Source: Distichodus sexfasciatus (lineage: Eukaryota; Chordata; Actinopteri; Characiformes; Distichodontidae). Taken from it: a stretch of 64,000 nt of DNA. Shown here piece by piece: positions 55,101 to 64,000 of this stretch. A program made the position numbers and the translations under genes. The DNA is taken from contig JAVGVS010000099.1 in NCBI GenBank assembly GCA_032718565.1, positions 1,258,972-1,322,971 on the forward strand. The letters are read 5' to 3'. How positions within the stretch are numbered: the stretch's first letter is position 1; each line of letters opens with the position of its first letter. The notes below the pieces were generated by a model, which was not told where the DNA came from, did no database searches, and saw nothing but the letters and a program-made list of their open reading frames with translations.

Positions 55101-58100
55101 GGGATGGCATAGCCAGGCGGTGTTGGTTGGAGGAGCGGAGGGAGCGAGACGTAAGGCTGTATGAGAAAGTTGAGGTAGCTGGGAGCTGACCCAGACATCA
55201 CCCTGTAAGCCAGTGCCATTGATTTGATTTTGATTCGAGCAGCCATGGGCAGCCACAGACATGATATACACTCTTTCGTTGCAAAAAATCCTGGCTTTAA
55301 CAGTTGACCATGCTTACAGTACAAACTGTGAACTATGAGGACAACAATCTAACAAAATGCACAAAGCTAAATAATAATTAATTAATTATAATTGAGGTAA
55401 AAGATTAAATTAATCGTGATAGTAATTTGAGATCATATTGCCTAGCCCTACTCTCACGCTTATATAATTGTCTCCCACAATGCTGACATTAAACGTGTGT
55501 GTGTGTGTGTGTGCAGGGATTTGGCGGTGCTGGCGAGGGCGGCGGTCAGCGGCGATGAAGAAGCTCTTGACAAGTTTAATTGGAAGAAGGGCACTAAAGG
55601 GGGCGGAGTTTGGTCTCCAGGGTCACAGGAGGGACTGACCATCTACAGCAGCACCGCCGACGGTCAGACACACTCCACACTGCACGTTGTGTGTATGTGA
55701 TAATAATGTGAGCTGGGCAGCACTATATGCCATAAGTGTGTGTATGTGATTTAGGGTGTGTATACAGCGTGGACGATCGAGGCCGCAGTGCACTCCTACT
55801 GACTGTAGAGGGCAGAGTGCAGAAGCTTTTCTACTCGGAGCAGCGGGCCATGCTCGCCGTGGTAACAGACTCCCTGCAGCTCTCGCAGTTCAGCCTCGGA
55901 CCAGAAGGAGGCGCTCAAGAGCTCAGCAAGGTAACGCTCAGACCCACAGGTTTCCACTGCGCTGGTGCCGGGAATGGGTTCAAGGGCCTCCAATTGGTGT
56001 CAGTTTCACAAAATCTTCTCTTCAAACTTTATCGATCTAGAACCATGAACTCGTGATGTCATGAGAGGCGGACGGAGTTAGTGACACAAGTTTATGTCTC
56101 TGATTAAGTCACAGGGCTCTCTGTAAATCTATTGCTTAAAAATAAGCGACTCATACTGAAAGAGAAAATCAAAATACATCTCATTAACTCTTGAGCTAAT
56201 GCAAGTCTGGGTTCAGAAAACCAGTACCATTAACGAGGATATTTAAGACAGCAGTTCTAAACCCATGGATCATTGACCGATGACAAAATCCGACATTTTT
56301 CAATTTTAAATCTGCTGATGCCGATACTGATAAATGAGGAAGTTGTGCGGGGGCGCAGACAGAGTTGAGCGCATAGATATTTTCCAGATATTTTCCACTG
56401 CGCACTCAGCACTTTTGGCACAAACAGTACCTTATCGCTGACATTTCTAACACAGCAGCAAGTCAAACGAGTGTGAAAGCAGAGTGGAGCGAGGGCGGAG
56501 CATTTCCAGCGTAGTGCACAACATTTTTAAAAAGTCACTTCCCACCCTATGTGGTGTACCAAGTCAAATAGTGCGCTTGTGACTCTTCATGTGCACTACC
56601 TAGTGCGTACAGAACTGCTAAGCTACAACCCCGGCTATTTCCTGAGATACATACTATCACATAGAAAAGTATGATAAGAGTGCCTTACCTACCATACTAT
56701 TACGGCTTGGGACACAGCCCGTGTGCACGCTCAAGCCTTCTATTCCGTGCTCAGCAAAAAACAACGCCATACTTTTCAAGACAGAAGACGCCACAATGTG
56801 TGTGTGTTGCAGGTGAAGCTGAGTGGGAGAGGTGGTCAGAACACTGACCTCGTGTGGACCGAGAGTGGACTGCTGATCACGGCATCTGGAGAGCAGCTTG
56901 CTAGGTCTGACTTGAACACTTTCAGCTGCACCGTGTGTAGATGTTTTTTTTTTATTTGAATATGACACCGTGATGTGCGTGAATGTGTGTGTGCAGGTTG
57001 TGGGATTTGGAGAGAGATGATAACTATGTCCTCTCTTTGGATGAGAATCTGGGATTTGAGAAAGGAGAAATAATCAACTGTGTGTCTTACTGCACACCCA
57101 AAGGTAGCTACACACTCAAATAATAGTAATCATCATCATCATCATCATCATCACCATCATCTATTTTAGTCACCCAATGCATTCAGTGCATAAAAATGCA
57201 GACCAAAGTACATTACATTATGAATAAATTCAGGAAAAGAGATGAGCAACTTAGCAGTTGATGTATAAGAAATTATAAAATGTGACCCTGCACGGCAAAA
57301 CCAGTCCCTTGTCGCAAGGGAGGTTTCAGAGAAAAACGAGCGTTTATGTTGCGTGGCGTAAAATTTTGGATTTTTTGTTTTTAGTGTTTTGAAACAGTAA
57401 AAGGTCTATACTGTACTGTTGTAAATAAATTTCACTGAAAAACTTACCCTTTCCATCCTAAAAACGTGACTTTCTTGAGGTGAGGAATTCAATTCCAGCA
57501 GAATGTTAAAAGTTTGTGTTTTGACCGCTCTACTTCAATATTTACGGTAAATCCACTGGTTGACTAGCGTGAAGATATTTCTCCGGAATCCATCTTCGTC
57601 TCCCGAGTTCAGTTAACCTAACGCAGGTAGGCTATCTGTGTGGCTGTGAATGCAGCGTAGGCTACCGTAAATGCAAACATAGCTGCGACTGCACCAAGCG
57701 TCTGTGAGTGATACGTCAATAGTCAACTTCAAAGGCAGATTTCTCCGTTTCTCACTTGGCGTGACAGGAGAAACCCGACTCCTTTGAATGTTGATATCTC
57801 AGTCACATGTCGTCCGATTCATTCCATATAGGTATCGTTTTGAAGGCTGATTTATGCCCTTTCATGAAAACATAACTCAATTTTGAGAAACTGCGACAAG
57901 CGACTGGTTTTGCCGTGGAGGGTCACATATGAAATAGTACAAGATGATAAAAGAACAAATTACGATGGATATTTTTAAAATACTTTTTAAAAGAAATAAA
58001 GGATAATACAGTAAATAACAATATTAAAATGATAAATATTAAAAGCCAGGATAAAGAGAAAAGTGTTTAAAGTCTTTATAAAAGCAGGAAAGGGGTTCAG

Positions 58101-61100
58101 CTTGTCCAATCTGGTGGTGTGTTCTGTAGCTTAGGTGCACAAAACATTGCTTTTCATTACTGTCATAACTGCTAATTAGTTGTTTTTCCTCGATGTCCCA
58201 GGAGTCCTTGCAGCAGGAACCAGCAGGGGGCGTGTGGCTCTGTGGCAGACGGAGACCGTGACCAATCAGAAGGGAGAGAAGCAAACGCAGTGGAAGCTGC
58301 AGACGCCCACCGAGCTGGAGGCCAACATCAGCCAGCTGCAGGTGGACGTCTCACCTCCACCCAAACTACAACACCCACATCTACAGTCTTCACTCATTAT
58401 GTACACAGTCCAACAAATGCAGCATGAAATGAGTCCTGAGACTGGGCAGTACAGTTTATAAATATATTACATTAGGAGGAAACTTAACAGATCAAATATA
58501 TAGAAATGGAAATTCCAACTAAACATTATGATTCTAAACAAGGTGTGAAGAGTGTGCAAGTGCATATAGAATGAATGTATACGTACAGTCATGGCCGAAA
58601 TTATCGGCACCCCTGGAATTTTTCCAGAAAATGCACCATTTCTCCCAGAAGACTATTGCAATTACAAATGTTTTGGTATACACATGTTTATTTTCTTTAT
58701 GTGCATTCGATCAACATTAAAAAAGCAGAGAAAAAAGACAAATTTGACATCATTTCACAAAAAACTCAAAAACTGGGCCAGACAAAATTATTGGCAGCCT
58801 CAACTTAATATTTGGTTGCACACCTTTTGGAAAAAATAACTGAAACCAATCGCTTCTTATAACCATCAACAAGCTTGTTACATCTGTCAACTGGAATTTT
58901 TGACCAGTCTTCTTTTACAAACTGCTCAAGGTCTCTCAGATTTGAAGGATGCCTTCTCCCAACAGCAATATTGAGATCTCTCCATAAGCGTTCAATCGGA
59001 TTTAGATCTGGACTCATTGCTGGAACACCCATGACCTCTGACACAGACCCAGCTTTCTGACACTGGGCCCTACATTGCGCCCCAAAATCTTTTGGTAGTC
59101 TTCAGATTTCATGATGCCTTGCACACAGTCAAGGCACCCAGTGCCAGAGGCAGCAAAACATCCTCAAAACATCATTCAATCTCCACCGTGTTTGACTGTA
59201 GATACTGTGTGCTTTTCTTTGTAAGCCTCATTCCGTTTTCTGTAAACAGTAGAATGATGTGCTTTACCAAAAAGCTCTACCTTGGTCTCATCTGTCCACA
59301 AGACGTTCTCCCAGAAGGATCTTGGCTTCCTCAAGTACATTTTAGCAAACTCCAGTCTGGATTTTTTATGTTTCTGTGTCAGCAGTGGGGTCCTCCTTGG
59401 TCTCCTGCCATAGCGTTTCATTTCGTTCAGATGTCGACGGATAGTTCGAGCTGACACTATTGCACCCTGAGTCTGCAGAACAGCTTGAATTTGTTAGAAG
59501 TTGATTGGGGCTGTTTATCCACCATTCGGACTATCCTGCGTTGTAGTCTTTTATCAATTTTTCTCTTCCGTCCTCGTCCAGGGAGATTAGCTACAGTGCC
59601 ATGTGTTGTAAACTTCTTGATTATGTTGCACACAGTGGACAAAGGAACTTGAAGATCTCTGGAGATGGACTTGTAGCCTTGAGATTGTTGATATTTTTCC
59701 ACAATTTTTGTTCTCAACTCCCCAGACAATTCTCAGCTCTTCTTTCTGTTCTCCACGCTTAGTGTGGCACACACAGACACGCAGCAGAAAGGCTGAGTCA
59801 ACTTTTCTCCATTTTAACTGGCTTCAGGTGTGATTGCTGTATTACCAGTACCTGTTTTGTGGCACACGTGAGCTTAAACGAGCATCATATGCTTGAAATA
59901 AAACCATTTACCTACAATTTTGAAAAGGTGCCGATAATTTTGTCCTGCCCAGTTTTTGAGTTTTTGGTGAAATGTCAAATTTGATTTTTTTCTCTGCTTT
60001 TTTGGTGTTGATCCAATGCACATAAAGAAAATAAACGTGTATAAAAACCAGTTCAAAACCAGAAAAGGCAGTTTGTGGGGCAATTTGAACTTCTTTTACT
60101 CGTCCGTGTAAGACTTTTTAACAGACATTTAATGTACTGATGTCTCTCTTTCTCTCTACCCCTTCCTCCCTTTCTCTCACACACCCTTTCACTCCCACTC
60201 TCTTAAACCTGTACTCTCGCACACTCCTTCATTCACTCTCTCCTCCTCTCTCGTTTTCTCCCTCTCACACTCTCTCCCTCTCTTTCTGCCACACTCCCTA
60301 TGTGTTCCTCTCTTTTTCTCTCTCTCTCTTTCTCTCCCTCTCTCTCTCGCTCCATCTCTAAACCCTTGTTTCAATCTCTCCACATCCCTCTCTCTCTCCA
60401 TCGTTTTCACCATCTGCCTCCTTCTCTCACTCTTTCTTACTCTTTCTCCTTCCTACCTCTCTCTCTCTCTCTCTCTCTGTAGTGGGGTTCGAGTCTGCAG
60501 CTCTTGGCAGTGTGCAGCGGGGGATCAGTGTTGATTCTGTGTGAGCGTGTGATGTGTTCTCACTACAGCCAGCAGGTGGCGGCGGTGCAGCTCACCCCCA
60601 CACAACTCAGCCTCGACTACTTCAACACACACACACACCTCACACTGCGCACCGACACACACATCAGAGCCGTGCAGGTTGGCAAGGTAATACACGCACA
60701 CACACAGCTGAATTTAACTCAGCATGCAGTGAACCTAGATGTAATGTAACCGTTATGGGATGATTCAGTGATCAGTAACCCTTAGCATTGATCCAAAATG
60801 AAAACATCGTTGACTAGCACATACGTCTGGTTTGAGCTCAGGAATAAAAATTTCAAATGATATTTTAGTTGCCTTTTGTGGTTTGATCTGAATGGAAGTA
60901 TTAAATCAGCATATGATATTGCCACATAAATATATATGGCTCTGAACTGAATCAAATGATTGCAGTTGTCTGCTGCATCGAGATAATATCATGTTGTGAT
61001 GAGACAGCCCTAGTAATCGTGGGAGTGTGTGTGTTGCAGGACACAGTGACAGCGTGGGACGGGAAGTGTGTGACGGTATATGAGAGTTCAGGAGCGTCTC

Positions 61101-61467
61101 TGCGCAGCACAGGTGTGTAACGGTTTCAATGTTTTGAATGTTCTCTTAAAGGAAATGGACAGTAAAAATCATCCTTACTGCCCCGCACACACACACACAC
61201 ACACACAGTCTTTGTATTAGTATCTTTGTGAGGTCCTTCCATAGACTCGCATCATGACTAGATGTATATAATTTTACACCTACACCTAATCCTAACCCTA
61301 ACCTTAACCTCAGTAACCAAAAGCACATCTTTTACCTCTTTTAGTTTCTCAAATAAAACAAGTCATTTTTCCTCATGGGGACCTCTCAAATGTCCCCACA
61401 AAGCCCCAAAAACAGATAAAAGTGATTTTAGGGGACAAAAAGGTCCCCACAATACGATAAATGCCCG

Positions 61468-61498
<31 letters not shown>

Positions 61499-64000
61499 GC
61501 TCCAAGCCATATCTGTATAGGGCAGCGTTTCCCAAACCCAGTCCTGGCGAACCACTGCTCTGCACAGATTTGAGTTTCCGGACTCACAGCACAGCTGATG
61601 CTACTGATTAGCTAATTAGCAGCGTAGGATCAGCGTGTGGTGGTGCAGGAAATACCGAATCTGTGCAGAGTAGTGGTTCGCCAGGACTGAGTTTGGGAAA
61701 CGCTGGTATAGGGTATAGATTTGCCTAATTTTTTCAGCGGATATTTTGTGGCGCATTTATTGTACATGGGAAAGGTAGCACTTGTGCCAGTCATGTCCAA
61801 TAGTCGAGGTGGGATGTTATAAGGCATGGTCTTCGGTCTTGAAAAGTGTGGCGTTGTTTTGTGCTGTACACGCAGCGGAACGCTTGAGCTTGCACAAGGG
61901 CTGTGTCCCGAGCCACGTACTGTTGTCGAGGTGGGATTTTATATGTACCGCGTCTTCTGTCTTAAAATGTATGGTATTATATTCCCAAAATTCTGAGCAC
62001 GCAAGTGGTGCGTTCACAGGCAAAATCTTTTGTCTTTACACGCTCAACTCTTCCTGCATATCGGTAAAAATTTTACTAACTGTATTGGGTGTTTGCGCAT
62101 GGACTGTGTCCCGCACCATGTACTTAATAGTGTGGTAGGTAAGGCGCCCTTATCATTACTTTTCTATGCAGTAGTATGCATCGCAGGAAATAGCTGGGGT
62201 TGTAGCTTAACGGCTCTCAACACACTAGCTAGTGCACATGGAGTGTCACACGCCCCCATTTGACTTGGTATACACCACATAGAGCGGGAAGTGTCTTTTT
62301 CTTAAAATGTTGTGCACTACGCTGGAAATGCTCCGCCCTCGCTCCACTCTGCTTTCACGCTCGCTTGACTTGGCGCTGTGCTAGAAATGTCAGCGTTATT
62401 GTGTTATGTTTGTGCCAAAAGTCTGAATGCGCAGTGGCACTTTGGCGAGCAACATATCGTCTTCATGCGATCAACTGTGCTCACGCCTGTGCTCACGCTC
62501 GACTCCGCCTTCCTCATTTATCACTATCCGCAGATATGCGCATAAACATCTGACATCGGCCAGTCATTCACGTATCGTGCAAGCCTAATTTTTTTTATGC
62601 ACAACTTCTTGCCTGTAGGTTCTTTCCAGTGTGATTCTGCAGCCCTGGCTGTCCATGAAGAGAGCATCTATACAGTGGAGCCCAACCGGGTGCAGGTCCG
62701 CACAACACAGGTCAGTTACAGTGTGGAAACACACTACCGACACTACACACACATACACACAAGCATAGGAACCAACTTTGTTTTGAAATATACATCCATG
62801 TATATGAGAGAGTGTGTGTGACTTTATGTTCAGGGCACTGTAAAGCAGCTGTTGGTGTTTTCCGAGGCAGAGGGGAACCCGGTCATGCTGAGTGTGTGTG
62901 GTCAGTACCTGGCCGTGGGGACCGACGCCGCTCACGTGCGAGTGTTCGACCTTAGCCGCAGGTTAGCCAAAAATTCACACCAGGTGAAGTCGATGCTCAG
63001 ATTTCCTCATGGATGGGGAGAGATTAAAAAAAAAAAAATCACACATCCACATCTGAACAATCTCTGATCTTTATTTTGCCGATTTTATTCCTTGGGTTTT
63101 TGATATTAAAAGGATTATTAACATCAAGAAGAAACAAGAATAATTTATTGGAGTCATTTCGAGGTTCAGGAAGTCTGGATTTTGTATGTAATTGATTTTG
63201 TATGTGTGTGTTTTTGTAGGGAGGCAAAGCCGATGTGTAATGCGATTAACGTGGCCGAACTCATTCCTGATCTGGGAGCGTTAAGGTCCGTCAAGTGCAA
63301 CGCCAGCGGCAACCAGCTCAGCATGTTGATCACACAGGTACACACACACACACACAGCGGAAAAACACACCTGTGTACACTCTTCTCCCTTTACACTAAA
63401 CACATTTGTCGTGTGTGTATGTACGTAGATAAATGGCCGTCCGGATCACCGGGTATATTTCTATGACGTCGAGATGGGCACGCTCTCCCACTTTGATTTC
63501 TTCACTGGCAGACCGCTCAGTGGCCTCTCACACACTGAGGACACTCAGAGGTATCTGACTGGGGGCTGTGTGTGTGTGTGTGTGTGTGTAATTGGTGTAA
63601 AGTTACAGGTTGTACTCAGTTCTGCTGGGTGATATGATCCATAATGATTATCATGACGCTTTATTTACTGTATTGACTGATCTCCATATTGAATGGCATG
63701 TACGTGATTTTGTCGCGCTGTGTTGTAGTTCGAGTGAGGTGGAGCTGGCAGGTCGCTATCCGGTCTCTCAGTTCTGGGATGAGAGTGAGCCACGCCTCTT
63801 TGTCTGTGAAACGGTGCAGAACTCTAAAGTCCAACTCGATGGTCAGACACACACCACAGACAGGGTACGCGCTGCTGCACGGCACTACAGTACCAACTAG
63901 TGATTAATAACAGTGCTGCACAACAATGTTGTTATAAGACTCACACACCTGACGCATGCAGAGGTGTGTGTGTGTGTGTGTGTGTTAGGTGGAGGTGTTG
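52192..64000 (+). CDS. ift140: IFT140, intraflagellar transport IFT-A subunit, 5' part
   Basis: IFT140 is a core subunit of the IFT-A complex, which drives retrograde transport in cilia and import of membrane receptors. Exons: 52192-52338, 53118-53342, 53778-53899, 55517-55662, 55755-55930, 56813-56904, 56997-57103, 58202-58341, 60483-60686, 61040-61112, 62619-62710, 62834-62961, 63220-63337, 63429-63550, 63729-63864 and 63989 onward. All phases agree and no stop interrupts about 680 codons. Family landmarks: YFDHRVDAPD at the start, LRWHPTKPVLAVGWETGE, SGDEEALDKFNWKK, FEKGEIINCVSYC, LQTPTELEANI, ALAVHEESIYTVEPNRVQV, GTVKQLL and FWDESEPRLFVCE. These are the N-terminal WD40 propellers. The C-terminal TPR half (the protein is about 1,460 residues) lies beyond the window. 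Introns carry many transposons, and several are bracketed by CA and TG tracts. Confidence 0.95.
52825..53060 (-). repeat. Retroposon family C (minus orientation)
   Basis: ATTCATTCATTGTCTGAACC, then AATCCCTATCGGGGACGCGT, and GAACCGGAGCACCTGGAGAA match family C. It lies in ift140 between the first two coding exons. A short head piece of the same family also lies at 50478-50515. Confidence 0.7.
53990..55265 (-). mobile_element. L2-like LINE 3' fragment split by a hAT element
   Basis: Minus-strand frames at 54890-55260 resemble the C-terminus of an L2-type reverse transcriptase ORF (KSMALAYRVMSGSAPSYLN, then WNK/WW-type and IFKSLLKTLL pieces in other frames). The tail GGCAGACGCTTTTGTCCAAA lies at 54025, beyond the inserted element. 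It lies in the ift140 intron 53900-55516. Confidence 0.55.
54110..54882. mobile_element. Non-autonomous hAT element with 8 bp duplication
   Basis: The termini CAGAGATGGGAAGTAAC and TACTTTTGCCACCTCTG form an imperfect inverted repeat. Exact 8 bp direct repeats, GTGCTGAG, flank it at 54102-54109 and 54883-54890. The 8 bp duplication is diagnostic of hAT elements. There is no transposase frame. It inserted into the L2-like fragment. Confidence 0.8.
56262..56800. repeat. Transposon copy, inverted partner of 61800-62570
   Basis: Landmarks such as GGGACACAGCCCGTGTGCAC, AACAACGCCATACTTTTCAA and AGTGGAGCGAGGGCGGAGCA reappear reverse-complemented in 61800-62570. It lies in the ift140 intron 55931-56812, just upstream of the acceptor. 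Confidence 0.75.
57281..57927. mobile_element. ~650 bp MITE with 26 bp terminal repeats
   Basis: The left end TGTGACCCTGCACGGCAAAA is mirrored at the right by TTTTGCCGTGGAGGGTCACA. The full 26 bp repeats differ at one position. Subterminal GACAAGCGACTGG and GTCCCTTGTCGC are also complementary. There is no open frame. It lies in the ift140 intron 57104-58201. Confidence 0.8.
58220..58232 (+). promoter_or_regulatory. CTCF-like motif inside a coding exon
   Basis: CCAGCAGGGGGCG, followed by TGTGG, is a very good match to the vertebrate CTCF core. It lies in the ift140 exon 58202-58341, where it encodes TSRGRV. This is a sequence match only. Confidence 0.4.
58586..60108 (-). mobile_element. Tc1-like element, degraded
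   Basis: It is bounded by TA (58584-58585 and 60109-60110). Long imperfect inverted ends span about 58586-58800 and 59930-60108, sharing AAACTGGGCCAGACAAAATT and its complement. The minus-strand transposase is split over three frames: a helix-turn-helix part (59729-59457, KSISRDLQVPLSTVCNIIK), the first catalytic Asp block (59457-59176, LWTDETKVELFG) and the final Glu block (59044-58805, SPDLNPIERLW). The middle Asp block was not found between 59044 and 59176, so part of the catalytic core is deleted or scrambled. It lies in the ift140 intron 58342-60482. Confidence 0.85.
60120..60482. repeat. CT-rich low-complexity tract at a 3' splice site
   Basis: About 360 bp of almost uninterrupted pyrimidine-rich CT repeats run directly into the acceptor ctctctctctgtag of the ift140 exon at 60483. 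The Leu/Ser-rich open frames here are readings of the repeat. Confidence 0.9.
61185..61499. repeat. Two CA microsatellites with an intervening retroposon tail
   Basis: CA tracts lie at about 61189-61208 and 61471-61498. Between them is a common fish repeat, with CCTAACCCTAACCTTAACCT near 61290 and CAAATGTCCCCACAAAGCCC. A fragment of the same repeat, AACCAAAAGCACATCTTTTA, also occurs at 52420. It lies in the ift140 intron 61113-62618. Confidence 0.7.
61523..61705. mobile_element. 183 bp palindromic hAT-type MITE
   Basis: The ends CAGCGTTTCCCAAAC and GTTTGGGAAACGCTG are exact complements. The arms continue inward (CCTGGCGAACCACTGCTCTG against CAGAGTAGTGGTTCGCCAGG). Exact 8 bp direct repeats, GTATAGGG, flank the element at 61515-61522 and 61706-61713. 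It lies in an ift140 intron. Confidence 0.9.
61800..62570. repeat. Transposon copy, inverted partner of 56262-56800
   Basis: It reads as the reverse complement of the intron copy at 56.3-56.8 kb: CTTGAAAAGTGTGGCGTTGT, GTGGTAGGTAAGGCGCCCTT and TGCTCCGCCCTCGCTCCACT. It also contains a partial internal duplication (GGCTGTGTCCCGAGCCACGT near 61900, GACTGTGTCCCGCACCATGT near 62101). It lies in the ift140 intron 61113-62618. Confidence 0.75.

Noticed and set aside
60140..60482. Leu/Ser-rich plus-strand and Glu/Arg-rich minus-strand frames
   Set aside because: They are readings of the CT-rich tract. The minus frame mimics a coiled coil only because of GAGA repetition.

Overview
This window is nuclear DNA of a ray-finned (teleost) fish. 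The genes have many short exons with GT-AG introns. The repeats are those typical of teleosts: tRNA-derived SINEs, Tc1/mariner, hAT-like MITEs, Ty3/gypsy, DIRS-like and L2-like elements, and CA/TG, GATA/GGAT and CT simple repeats. The species cannot be read from the sequence.

Layout. 0.1-4.1 kb holds fragments of minus-strand genes: a coiled-coil protein tail in three exons, an immunoglobulin V-like exon that has lost a canonical cysteine, and an unassigned exon. 4.2-7.0 kb is a fold-back repeat cluster. 7.6-23.2 kb is a complete plus-strand calpain gene (13 coding exons plus a probable non-coding first exon). It has an intact Cys-His-Asn triad but stops after the C2-like domain, so it lacks the penta-EF-hand module of classical calpains. 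23.8-27.6 kb holds two tandem minus-strand copies of another coiled-coil gene tail, one with an open frame and one decayed. 27.9-31.1 kb is a degraded Ty3/gypsy element. 31.3-47.4 kb is a plus-strand VWA7-like gene, all 14 coding exons recognisable but carrying a premature stop and a frameshift. Its intron 2 contains a 5.1 kb DIRS-like tyrosine-recombinase retrotransposon with inverted terminal repeats and internal complementary region, nested in an older retroposon. 50.7-64.0 kb is the 5' half of ift140 (plus strand), open at the right edge after about 680 codons.

The host genes do not form a pathway. Calpain is a cytosolic protease, VWA7-like is a secreted or anchored extracellular protein, and IFT140 is a ciliary transport (IFT-A) subunit. 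The Ig/coiled-coil pieces look like a lineage-specific, locally duplicated family. I saw no obviously new biological system. The items most worth following up are the ift140 introns bracketed by complementary CA and TG tracts, the EF-hand-less calpain, the two lesions in the VWA7-like gene, the DIRS-like element with its insertion site readable from both sides, and the coiled-coil gene tails with a conserved 36-nt exon. No homology searches were possible. Family names rest on motifs and remembered family architecture.
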